DNA of 5,217 nt from an uncultured Collinsella sp. GTDB taxonomy: Bacteria > Actinomycetota > Coriobacteriia > Coriobacteriales > Coriobacteriaceae. Made by a program: the position numbers and the translations under genes. Below the pieces are notes generated by a model. It was not told where the DNA came from and ran no database searches. It saw only the letters and a list, made by a program, of their open reading frames with translations. Location: NCBI GenBank assembly GCA_900554465.1, contig USHF01000110.1, positions 1 through 5,217 of the forward strand, in the 5' to 3' direction. Of the stretch, positions 1-5,217 are shown in pieces. Positions within the stretch are counted from its first letter, which is position 1; each line of letters opens with the position of its first letter.

Positions 1-2
1 CC

Positions 3-848
3 GCTGCGGTGCTTTCGGACGCCGCCGACCCCAATGAGACCTGCGTGCTGCCAGCTTTCGATAAGGATTTCGGTATCCCCAAGGTCGATATTCCCACGCC
101 CGTTTCCCTGCATGACGATGCTCAAAAACCCAAGCGCAAGGTGCACCCCGACGAGGACGCCTATCACAAGCATAAGCGTCATATTCCCAAGCCGCTCATT
201 ATCATCGCGGTCCTTGCCGTCGTGTGCGGTGGTGCCTATTGGTTCGTGACGACCGATCCCATGGGTGTCATGCCTGGCTTCTACGACCAGTTTGGCCAAG
301 CTGCGCAAACCACCTTCCCCACGCGTCAAAAGGGCGAGGCGACTGAGGACGATACCAAGCAGGGCGATTCTGCCGAGGTGGTCCAGGAAGAAACCGTGCT
401 CACCGTTGATCAGCTCTATACCAGGCTCGACGGTCTGTATCAGACCATCGTGTCCTACGCTGACGAGGACCAGATCGGCGAGGTCATCGATTCCTTTAAC
501 AACGGTTATCTCCGAACGCCGCTGTCCACCCGTCAGGAGCTGTCGCAGAGTGCCTACGCCCTGCGCGACCAGATCAAAAAGACGCAAGATGAGCTCAACA
601 ACCTGAAAGTACAGGACGATACGGTCTATGCGGATGACATCGCCCACTTAAAGCAGCTTGCCGAGTGGATGTATGAGCGCGTCGACGTGATCTGCCAGAG
701 CTGGGATATCTCGCTGGCCATTCCCGATGGCGAGTCGATGAGTTCCCACCAAAGCGAGATCCTGGCGCCCATCGCGCAGGGCGGCAACAGCGCGCTGAAC
801 CAGTACGATGCCAATGTGGGTTCCTGGCAGCCGCAGCAGCGTTCCTAA
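3..848 (+). CDS. Single-pass membrane protein of unknown function, 5'-partial
   Basis: The reading frame is open from the left edge of the window to a TAA at 846-848. A GTG at 9 could start it (279 residues), but no Shine-Dalgarno sequence can be seen before it and the frame stays open to the edge, so the real start is probably outside the window. Counting from that GTG, residues 1-60 are polar, with a Lys/His/Arg-rich stretch at 40-61. One hydrophobic helix follows at about 63-81 (PLIIIAVLAVVCGGAYWFV). The rest, about 195 residues, is polar. It begins with an acidic linker (110-130) and continues with mostly helical sequence at 132-235, including a Gln/Lys/Glu-rich helix near 173-200. The basic residues before the helix predict a cytoplasmic N-terminus and an extracytoplasmic C-terminal domain. 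I recognise no family and no catalytic motif. The promoter after this gene suggests that it ends a separate transcription unit. Confidence 0.8.
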   Translation, partial: AAVLSDAADPNETCVLPAFDKDFGIPKVDIPTPVSLHDDAQKPKRKVHPDEDAYHKHKRHIPKPLIIIAVLAVVCGGAYWFVTTDPMGVMPGFYDQFGQAAQTTFPTRQKGEATEDDTKQGDSAEVVQEETVLTVDQLYTRLDGLYQTIVSYADEDQIGEVIDSFNNGYLRTPLSTRQELSQSAYALRDQIKKTQDELNNLKVQDDTVYADDIAHLKQLAEWMYERVDVICQSWDISLAIPDGESMSSHQSEILAPIAQGGNSALNQYDANVGSWQPQQRS

Positions 849-886
849 AATTAGTTCGCCATAGTCGGCATAACCTACGTACGCAA

Positions 887-916
887 TTGATGTAAACCCG
901 TGCTTATTGCTACAAT
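887..916 (+). promoter_or_regulatory. Predicted housekeeping-sigma promoter for the cyclophilin-TPR unit
   Basis: A -35-like TTGATG (887-892) is followed after 18 bases by TACAAT (911-916), a five-of-six match to TATAAT. A TGC directly before it (908-910) makes an extended -10. Transcription would start near 922-924, giving a leader of about 33 bases. The leader contains the Shine-Dalgarno GAGGAAGGA (942-950), 5 bases before the cyclophilin ATG. The stretch is much more A/T-rich than the genes around it. An imperfect inverted repeat overlaps both promoter boxes and is described under findings. Confidence 0.65.
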
Positions 917-955
917 TCGTACAAATATGCTTTAAACGCACGAGGAAGGAACCAC

Positions 956-1498
956 ATGTTTGGTTTTAAGAAAGAGCTCTACACGCCCGAGTATCAGCTT
1001 GTCGGCGACGAGTGCGCCGTAATCGAGACGTCGAAGGGTACCATCAAGGTCAAGTTTGACGGCGAGGGCGCTCCCATTCATGTCGCGAACTTCTGCGAGC
1101 TTTCCACGATGGGCTTCTATGATGGCCTTAAGTTCCATCGCTATGTGCCCGGTTTTGTTATCCAGGGCGGCGACCCCAATACCCGCGACATGTCCGGCGC
1201 CGACGTCGCTGCCGGTCTTGAGGGCCCCGACGGTATGCCCGGTACCGGTGGCCCCGGCTACTGCATCAAGGGCGAGTTTGCCACCAATCCGCGCAACAGC
1301 CATGTCGATGGCGCCCTTGCCATGGCACGCTCCATGGACCCCGATTCCGCGGGTTCGCAGTTCTACTTCTGCCTGGGTGCCCAGCATAACCTCGATTCCG
1401 GTTACACCGTCTTTGGTACCACGGTCGAGGGTCTCGATGTGATTTCGCAGCTGCGTGCCGGCGACGAGATCGTCCATGTCGAGATCGTTCACGAGTAA
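956..1498 (+). CDS. Cyclophilin-type peptidyl-prolyl cis-trans isomerase
   Basis: This 180-residue protein should catalyse cis-trans isomerisation of Xaa-Pro bonds and assist protein folding. It has no signal peptide or membrane helix, so it is predicted to be cytoplasmic. The cyclophilin fold starts near residue 20. The signature FHRYVPGFVIQGGDP (60-74) supplies the catalytic Arg62 plus Phe67 and Gln70. GTGGPGY (96-102) and MARSMDPDSAGSQFYF (123-138) supply Met123, Gln135 and Phe137 of the proline pocket. The position of Trp121 of human CypA appears to be Leu146, and that of His126 is Tyr150, substitutions common in bacterial cyclophilins. Between GGDP and GTGGPGY there is an insert of about 20 residues that the shortest bacterial forms lack. 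The ATG is fixed by GAGGAAGGA 5 bases upstream. The TPR gene follows 11 bases after the stop, so the two are probably co-transcribed. The family assignment is firm; the client proteins are unknown. Confidence 0.95.
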   Translation: MFGFKKELYTPEYQLVGDECAVIETSKGTIKVKFDGEGAPIHVANFCELSTMGFYDGLKFHRYVPGFVIQGGDPNTRDMSGADVAAGLEGPDGMPGTGGPGYCIKGEFATNPRNSHVDGALAMARSMDPDSAGSQFYFCLGAQHNLDSGYTVFGTTVEGLDVISQLRAGDEIVHVEIVHE

Positions 1499-1509
1499 AG
1501 GGGACTTCC

Positions 1510-2814
1510 TTGAATAGCCAGCTGATCCAACAGGGCCGCGCCGCTTACCGCGCGGGTGATTTTTCTGCTGCAGCCCAGATGCTTGGGGCGGCAAAGACTC
1601 CCGATGAGATTATGGGCGAGGCCGATCACCTTCGTGGCAACGCCTTGATGCACCTGGGCATGTATGCCGAGGCCGCCGAGGCCTATGCCGCCGCCCTCAA
1701 CGACGGTACCTACGGCAAGCGCGGCGCGCTGCTCACCAACCGCGGCAAGGCGCTCGCCGCCGTGGGCGACTACACGACGGCCGCTCAGGCTTTCTCTGCC
1801 GCTACGCAGGATGCTTCCTATGCCACGCCGTTCAAGGCCTATCTGGGCCTGGGCAATGCGCTGTTCCAGTCGGGCGACTATGCCAACGCGGGAACCGCCT
1901 TCCGTCAGGCTGCCATCGACGGCGCCAATCCGGCTCCTGCCGCCGCACTCGGCGAGCTCGGTCGTTGCTTCATTAAGCTCGGCCGTCCGGCGGATGCCGT
2001 GGAGACTTACCGCACGGCTATCGACTTTGCCGGCCCCCGCGACGACACGCGTGCGCTCAACGCCGGCATGGGTCAGGCGCTTTCTGCCGCCGGCCGTCCC
2101 TCCGACGCACTCGACGCCTTTAATGCCGCTACTGCCGATGGCATCTACCAGCTCACCTCCGAGCAGGCCGATGAGCTTGCCCGCGTGCAGGATTCGCTTG
2201 CCGCGCTGTCTGCCCAGACGGCTATGGCCACGGCTCCGGCGCCCGCGATGGACGCTCCTGCCGTCGATCCGCTCGATCCTACGGGCGCGACCGGTCAGTT
2301 TATGCCTGATCCCTCGGACACCGGCTTCTTTACGCTGTCCGAGTCTGAGATGGTCCAGCAGGACCGTCAGGATCGTAAGCAGGCCAAGGTCCGTCGTCGC
2401 CATCGCCATACGGGTCTCAAAGTCTTCATCGTGCTGCTTCTGCTTATTTTGATCGCCGCGGGCGGTCTGGGCTTTGCCTACACGCGCGGCTTTGGCTTCC
2501 CGTCTCAGGAGTCTGTCGTTACCGATCTGTTCCAGGCTGCCGGCGACGGTGACGCCGCAAAGGCCGAGTCTTGCCTGGCCTCGAGCCTGTCCGAGGACGC
2601 TAAGTCGATGGTCATCTCCTCGATTCCGCAGGGTGCCACCGTGTCCGTCGAGGGCATGGATCAGTCCATGACCGAGACGACCGCCAAGGTGAAGGCATCG
2701 CTGTCCAAGGGCGGCGAGCAGGAGTACACCGTCAAATTCGTGCGCTCCGACAACCATATCGGCTGGGCCGTTTCTTCGCTCGATATGGATTTCTCGGCTG
2801 CTGACAACCAGTAG
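1510..2814 (+). CDS. TPR-repeat protein with one membrane helix and an extracytoplasmic C-terminal domain
   Basis: The start is TTG at 1510, supported by AGGGGA (1499-1504) 5 bases upstream; the product has 434 residues. Residues 1-210 are tandem helix pairs of TPR type, with repeated Gly-Asp/Arg-Tyr/Pro...Ala-..-Ala/Tyr-..-Ala patterns. Examples are AAYRAGDFSAAAQML, ALAAVGDYTTAAQAF, ALFQSGDYANAGTAF, CFIKLGRPADAVETY and ALSAAGRPSDALDAF. About six repeats can be counted. An Ala/Pro-rich linker (235-275) and a strongly basic stretch (289-304) lead into a membrane helix at about 305-323. The basic residues place the TPRs in the cytoplasm and the last ~110 residues outside. That outer part (335-428) has a helical start and then alternating strands ending in VKFVRSDNHIGWAVSSLDM, resembling small NTF2-like or DUF4878-like domains. 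That resemblance is an impression, not a profile match. TPRs normally bind other proteins. The specific role is unknown; the position between a foldase and mreB hints at envelope assembly. The gene ends in tandem in-frame stops, TAG TGA. Confidence 0.88.
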   Translation: MNSQLIQQGRAAYRAGDFSAAAQMLGAAKTPDEIMGEADHLRGNALMHLGMYAEAAEAYAAALNDGTYGKRGALLTNRGKALAAVGDYTTAAQAFSAATQDASYATPFKAYLGLGNALFQSGDYANAGTAFRQAAIDGANPAPAAALGELGRCFIKLGRPADAVETYRTAIDFAGPRDDTRALNAGMGQALSAAGRPSDALDAFNAATADGIYQLTSEQADELARVQDSLAALSAQTAMATAPAPAMDAPAVDPLDPTGATGQFMPDPSDTGFFTLSESEMVQQDRQDRKQAKVRRRHRHTGLKVFIVLLLLILIAAGGLGFAYTRGFGFPSQESVVTDLFQAAGDGDAAKAESCLASSLSEDAKSMVISSIPQGATVSVEGMDQSMTETTAKVKASLSKGGEQEYTVKFVRSDNHIGWAVSSLDMDFSAADNQ

Positions 2815-2836
2815 TGACCTTATGGGATTTAGCTTT

Positions 2837-2869
2837 GTCCGGCGCTTCACCGCAAGTGAGGTGCCGGGC
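2837..2869 (+). terminator. Strong hairpin after the TPR gene, probable terminator without a U-tract
   Basis: The arms GTCCGGCGCTTCAC (2837-2850) and GTGAGGTGCCGGGC (2856-2869) form a 14-bp stem around the 5-base loop CGCAA. Eleven pairs are Watson-Crick and three are G-U wobbles (2838/2868, 2844/2862, 2846/2860). On the opposite strand the wobbles would be A-C mismatches, so the structure is favoured in + strand RNA. It begins 22 bases after the TPR stop codon, where a terminator is expected. No run of T follows, so termination would be of the U-less kind proposed for actinobacteria, or Rho-assisted. The hairpin could instead be an mRNA 3'-end stabiliser or processing site that lets transcription continue into mreB. 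Confidence 0.6.
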
Positions 2870-2878
2870 TTGCGCTAG

Positions 2879-2884
2879 TATGAT
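2879..2884 (+). promoter_or_regulatory. Candidate -10 box for mreB
   Basis: TATGAT (2879-2884) matches five of six bases of the -10 consensus and lies between the hairpin and mreB. It would give a leader of about 38 bases. No convincing -35 is present: positions 16-19 bases upstream fall in the right arm of the hairpin and read GTGAGG or similar. An activator-dependent or weak promoter is possible, as is chance. If it is false, mreB depends on read-through from the cyclophilin promoter. Confidence 0.3.
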
Positions 2885-2929
2885 GAGCTAGTAGTTTTCC
2901 AGCAATCATCCAACACATCAGGAGTTGCG

Positions 2930-3973
2930 TTGTTTTCTTTGATGGATATGTTCTTCGGTAGCTATGCGGGCGATCTTGCCATCGACCTCGGCACCGCAAA
3001 TACGCTTGTCTCCGTGCGCGGTAAGGGCATCGTCATTCGCGAGCCCTCTGTTGTCGCCATCGACAAGAACGACGAGCGCATCCTGGCGGTCGGTATCGAG
3101 GCAAAGCGCATGCTCGGCCGTACGCCCGGCAACATCGTGGCCGTTCGTCCCCTGAAGGACGGCGTCATCGCCGACTTCGATGTTACCGAGGCCATGCTTC
3201 GCTACTTTATCGACAAGGCGTCCGAGAAGCGCTATCCGTGGACTCCGCGTCCGCGTGTCGTCGTCTGCGTTCCCTCCGGTGTCACGTCGGTCGAGAAGCG
3301 CGCTGTCTTTGAGGCCACGATCCAGGCCGGTGCCCGCCAGGCCTATCTGATCGAAGAGCCTATGGCAGCCGCTATCGGCGCCGACCTGCCCGTCGAGGAA
3401 CCCACCGGCTCCATGGTCATCGACATCGGCGGCGGTACCACCGAGGTTGCCGTTATCGCTATGGGCGGCATCGTCGTCTCGCAGTCCATCCGTATTGCCG
3501 GCGACGAGTTCGATCAGGCCATCCTCACGCACGTTCGTGATGCCTACAACCTGGCCATCGGCGAGCGTACGGCAGAGGACATCAAGATCAAGGTCGGCTC
3601 CGCCGTGCCGCTTAAGGACGAGCTCGACGTCGAGGTCAACGGCCGCGACGTGATTACCGGTCTGCCCAAGACCGTGCGCATCGAGAGCGAGGAGATTCGT
3701 CGCGCGCTCAACAAGCCGCTCGACGAGATGGCCAAGGCCGTCAAGGACGCACTCGACGCTACGCCTCCCGATCTTGCCTCGGACCTTATGTACTACGGCA
3801 TTTTGCTGACCGGTGGCGGCGCGCTGCTGCGCGGTCTCGACGTGCGCCTGCGCGATGAGACCGGCGTTTCGGTCAACGTCAGCCCCACGGCGCTCGATAA
3901 CGTTGTTAACGGCTGTGCCCGCGTGCTCGAGGCCAATGCGTTTGATGGCGGCTTCGTCCAGACCAATGCTTAA
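2930..3973 (+). CDS. mreB: Rod shape-determining actin homologue MreB
   Basis: MreB polymerises on the inner face of the cytoplasmic membrane and directs lateral peptidoglycan synthesis by the elongasome. The 347-residue length is normal for the family. Actin-fold nucleotide-binding motifs are intact: phosphate-1 loop DLGTANT (19-25), the connecting segment EEPMAAAIGADLPV (142-155) with the expected catalytic Glu, phosphate-2 loop DIGGGTTEVAV (165-175), and the adenosine motif LTGGGALLRG (293-302). The N-terminus before the fold, FSLMDMFFGSYAGD, is rich in Met, Phe and Leu and may help membrane attachment. I chose the TTG at 2930 because AGGAG (2920-2924) lies 5 bases before it; the in-frame ATG at 2942 would be 17 bases away. 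mreC follows after 21 bases. The identity is essentially certain. The paralogue Mbl is a remote alternative, made unlikely by the adjoining mreC and mreD. Confidence 0.97.
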   Translation: MFSLMDMFFGSYAGDLAIDLGTANTLVSVRGKGIVIREPSVVAIDKNDERILAVGIEAKRMLGRTPGNIVAVRPLKDGVIADFDVTEAMLRYFIDKASEKRYPWTPRPRVVVCVPSGVTSVEKRAVFEATIQAGARQAYLIEEPMAAAIGADLPVEEPTGSMVIDIGGGTTEVAVIAMGGIVVSQSIRIAGDEFDQAILTHVRDAYNLAIGERTAEDIKIKVGSAVPLKDELDVEVNGRDVITGLPKTVRIESEEIRRALNKPLDEMAKAVKDALDATPPDLASDLMYYGILLTGGGALLRGLDVRLRDETGVSVNVSPTALDNVVNGCARVLEANAFDGGFVQTNA

Positions 3974-3994
3974 TTTCCAAAAGGTGGATTCCAT

Positions 3995-4993
3995 TTGGCA
4001 CGATCTTCGGGTTTCTCCACAAATCTGAATACCAAGCGACAATCAACGGGTATGCGCCCGTTGATTGTTTTCAGCCTGATTTCGGTGTTGCTGCTCACGT
4101 TTTATATTCGTGAGGGCGAGACGGGGCCGATTCATGCCGTTCGTTCGGGCGTGACGACGATTACCTCGCCGGTGCGTTTTCTGGGCTCGACTGTGGCGGC
4201 TCCCTTCAATGCGATCGGTAACGTGTTCTCTAACCTTACGGCGTCACAGGACACGCTTGACGAGCTTAAGAAGCAAAATGAGGAGCTGACCTCCAAGGTT
4301 GCCGAGCTCTCCGAGGCTCAAAAGACCGCCGAGCGACTGGAGGGTCTGGTCGGTCTGCAGTCGACCTACAACCTCAAGTCCACTGCAGCTCGTATCGTCG
4401 GCGCTTCGGGCGATGCCTGGACCTCGACCGTTACCATCGATAAAGGTTCTGCCGACGGGCTTACCATCAACATGCCTGTGACGAGTTCGGCTGGTGTTAT
4501 CGGACAGATCATCGAAGTCTCGGCCAAGACGTCCACCGTGCGTCTGATCGGCGATGAGAACTCGGGCGTGTCCGCTATGGTGCAGGACACGCGCGCCCAG
4601 GGCATGCTGCAGGGTCAGGCTGACGGCACGCTGCGTCTTGAGTACGTGAGCGTCGACTCCGACGTTAAGGTTGGCGACATCATCGTGACCTCGGGCATTG
4701 GCGGTGTGTTCCCCAAGGGCCTTCCGCTCGGCACCGTCTCGTCGGTTGAGAAATCGGCAAACGACGTGTACTACACCATTGTGGTACGCGCCCAGACGAC
4801 GGCCGAGAACAACGAGGAAGTGCTGGTCATCACCTCGCTGACCGACGAACAGTCGGCCTCGGATGAGGACGTGAACACGGCCAACAGCACGCCGCAGGGA
4901 ACGTCGCGCGATGCTGCGACCAAGACGAAGGACGAGAGCCCGGATGACAGTTCCGACACGTCCGAGACGACCGATTCCGGCTCGAGCGAATAG
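3995..4993 (+). CDS. mreC: Rod shape-determining protein MreC
   Basis: MreC is a bitopic membrane protein whose outer part links MreB filaments to the PBP2/RodA peptidoglycan machinery. The TTG at 3995 has AAGGTGG (3981-3987) 7 bases upstream and gives 332 residues. There is a short basic cytoplasmic tail (1-21), a membrane helix at about 22-38 (PLIVFSLISVLLLTFYI), then a helical segment and coiled coil (84-122, with DELKKQNEELTSKVAEL). The beta-rich MreC core (about 130-282) carries family-typical stretches such as GSADGLTINMPVTSSAGVIGQ (151-171) in two adjoining parts, VRLIGDENSGVSAMVQ and VGDIIVTSGIGGVFPKGLPLG. The last ~50 residues (283-332) are an acidic Ser/Thr/Asp/Glu tail, probably disordered. 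A terminator-like inverted repeat lies in codons 15-26. mreD starts 11 bases after the stop. Confidence 0.96.
   Translation: MARSSGFSTNLNTKRQSTGMRPLIVFSLISVLLLTFYIREGETGPIHAVRSGVTTITSPVRFLGSTVAAPFNAIGNVFSNLTASQDTLDELKKQNEELTSKVAELSEAQKTAERLEGLVGLQSTYNLKSTAARIVGASGDAWTSTVTIDKGSADGLTINMPVTSSAGVIGQIIEVSAKTSTVRLIGDENSGVSAMVQDTRAQGMLQGQADGTLRLEYVSVDSDVKVGDIIVTSGIGGVFPKGLPLGTVSSVEKSANDVYYTIVVRAQTTAENNEEVLVITSLTDEQSASDEDVNTANSTPQGTSRDAATKTKDESPDDSSDTSETTDSGSSE
4038..4071 (+). promoter_or_regulatory. Terminator-like hairpin inside the start of mreC
   Basis: The arms ACAATCAACGGG (4039-4050) and CCCGTTGATTGT (4057-4068) are perfect 12-base inverse complements around the loop TATGCG. They can extend by one G-U pair (4038/4069), and T runs from 4068 to 4071 before a C. 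This resembles an intrinsic terminator although it lies within mreC codons 15-26. It could act as a partial terminator or attenuator lowering mreC and mreD relative to mreB, or as an RNA structure affecting early translation. The T-run is short and the stem has only a moderate G/C core, so termination would probably be incomplete. The in-frame ATG in the loop (4052, Met20) has no Shine-Dalgarno and is not taken as the start. Confidence 0.5.
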
Positions 4994-5004
4994 GGGGCAT
5001 GTCC

Positions 5005-5169
5005 ATGGATCTACACGAGCAGGGGATGAGCTCCCGCACGTTTGTAATCGCCGCCATTGTGTGCGTGCTGCTGCAGGCAGGCCTGGCACCGCAGATCTCC
5101 ATTGCGGGCGGTCGCGTCAACTTTATGATTATCCTGGTGTGCCTAAGCGTGTTCTCGGGCGACCCGACC
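5005..5169 (+). CDS. mreD: Rod shape-determining protein MreD, 3'-partial
   Basis: MreD is a small multi-pass membrane protein of the elongasome. Only the first 55 codons are genomic. They encode a short polar start, a first membrane helix (about 14-29, FVIAAIVCVLLQAGLA), a short loop with GGRVNF and the start of a second helix (MIILVCLSVF). The spacing LLQ..LAP..-(S/A)-..G-...NF followed by a hydrophobic helix fits MreD N-termini, and its place after mreC supports the call. I prefer the ATG at 5005 because AGGGGG (4992-4997, overlapping the mreC stop) is then 7 bases away; from the ATG at 4999 it is 1 base. The frame stays open to the window end, but after Thr55 it is adapter: the residues LSLIHISEPTR and those after them are artefact. 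About two thirds of the gene is missing. Confidence 0.85.
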
Positions 5170-5217
5170 CTGTCTCTTATACACATCTCCGAGCCCACGA
5201 GACATGCGCAGATCTCG
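5170..5217 (+). other. Nextera transposase adapter with i7 index at contig end (sequencing artefact)
   Basis: Positions 5170-5188 are the 19-base Tn5 mosaic end used in Nextera libraries, CTGTCTCTTATACACATCT. Positions 5189-5203, CCGAGCCCACGAGAC, complete the read-2 adapter. Then come eight bases, ATGCGCAG (5204-5211), in the i7 index place, and ATCTCG (5212-5217), the first bases of the P7 flow-cell sequence. Order and spacing fit the library construct exactly, so this is untrimmed read-through from a short insert and not a transposon in the genome. Genomic sequence ends at 5169, give or take a base if the genome shares the first C. Read in the mreD frame it gives SLIHISEPTR; the reverse strand gives GSEMCIRDR. 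Both are familiar false peptides in protein databases. Confidence 0.98.

Noticed and set aside
860..871. Short GCC...GGC hairpin after the first gene as its terminator
   Set aside because: The stem has only three pairs and no T-run follows; no supported terminator is visible in 849-886.
932..1594. 220-residue open frame on the - strand opposite the cyclophilin gene
   Set aside because: It is a shadow of the cyclophilin codons, with no domain.
1489..2850. 453-residue open frame on the - strand opposite the TPR gene
   Set aside because: It mirrors the coding strand in a high-GC gene where the third-position bias keeps the opposite frame open. Its product is Gly/Arg/His-rich with no domain, and the + strand protein has clear TPR and membrane segments.
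2918..4042. 374-residue open frame on the - strand opposite mreB
   Set aside because: It lies exactly opposite mreB, whose motifs are beyond doubt; the antisense product is low-complexity and has no recognisable domain.
4052..4993. mreC starting at the internal ATG (Met20)
   Set aside because: No Shine-Dalgarno precedes it, it lies in a hairpin loop, and it would begin at the membrane helix without the basic cytoplasmic tail. The TTG at 3995 has a good AAGGTGG.
5170..5188. Tn5 mosaic end as evidence of a real transposon or insertion sequence
   Set aside because: It is directly followed by the Nextera read-2 adapter, an 8-base index and the start of P7, so it comes from library preparation.
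4830..5198. - strand open frame starting with GSEMCIRDR
   Set aside because: Its start codon and first residues come from the Nextera adapter; the remainder is antisense to mreC and mreD.

Overview
The window is a high-GC bacterial chromosome fragment with every gene on the + strand. Base composition, frequent TTG starts preceded by strong Shine-Dalgarno sequences, and the MreB/MreC sequences suggest a Gram-positive actinobacterium. My best guess is class Coriobacteriia, near Collinsella. This is inference from style and family resemblance, as there is no rRNA or other marker here to settle it.

Layout, left to right. (1) The 3' part of a gene for an unrecognised single-pass membrane protein, cut by the left edge and ending at 848. 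(2) A 107-base gap with a good extended -10 promoter (887-916). (3) A two-gene unit of a cytoplasmic cyclophilin-type peptidyl-prolyl isomerase (956-1498) and, 11 bases later, a membrane-anchored TPR protein (1510-2814). (4) A 115-base gap with a strong G/C-rich hairpin (2837-2869), probably the terminator of that unit, and a weak candidate promoter. (5) The rod-shape cluster mreB (2930-3973), mreC (3995-4993) and the first 55 codons of mreD (from 5005). (6) The last 48 bases (5170-5217) are not genomic. They are an Illumina Nextera transposase adapter with an i7 index and the start of the P7 sequence, left on the contig end.

MreB is the actin-like filament protein that steers lateral-wall peptidoglycan synthesis. 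MreC is its extracytoplasmic scaffold partner and MreD the multi-pass membrane partner; rodA and a class B PBP gene commonly follow. The cyclophilin and the TPR protein sit directly upstream. The TPR protein has cytoplasmic repeats, one membrane helix and a small outer domain, so a link to envelope assembly is possible, but only context supports it.

I see no clearly new system. The points most worth checking are the adapter-derived false end of mreD, a perfect 12-bp inverted repeat followed by TTTT inside the first codons of mreC, and the undescribed TPR membrane protein next to the mre genes. No intergenic stretch exceeds 115 bases.
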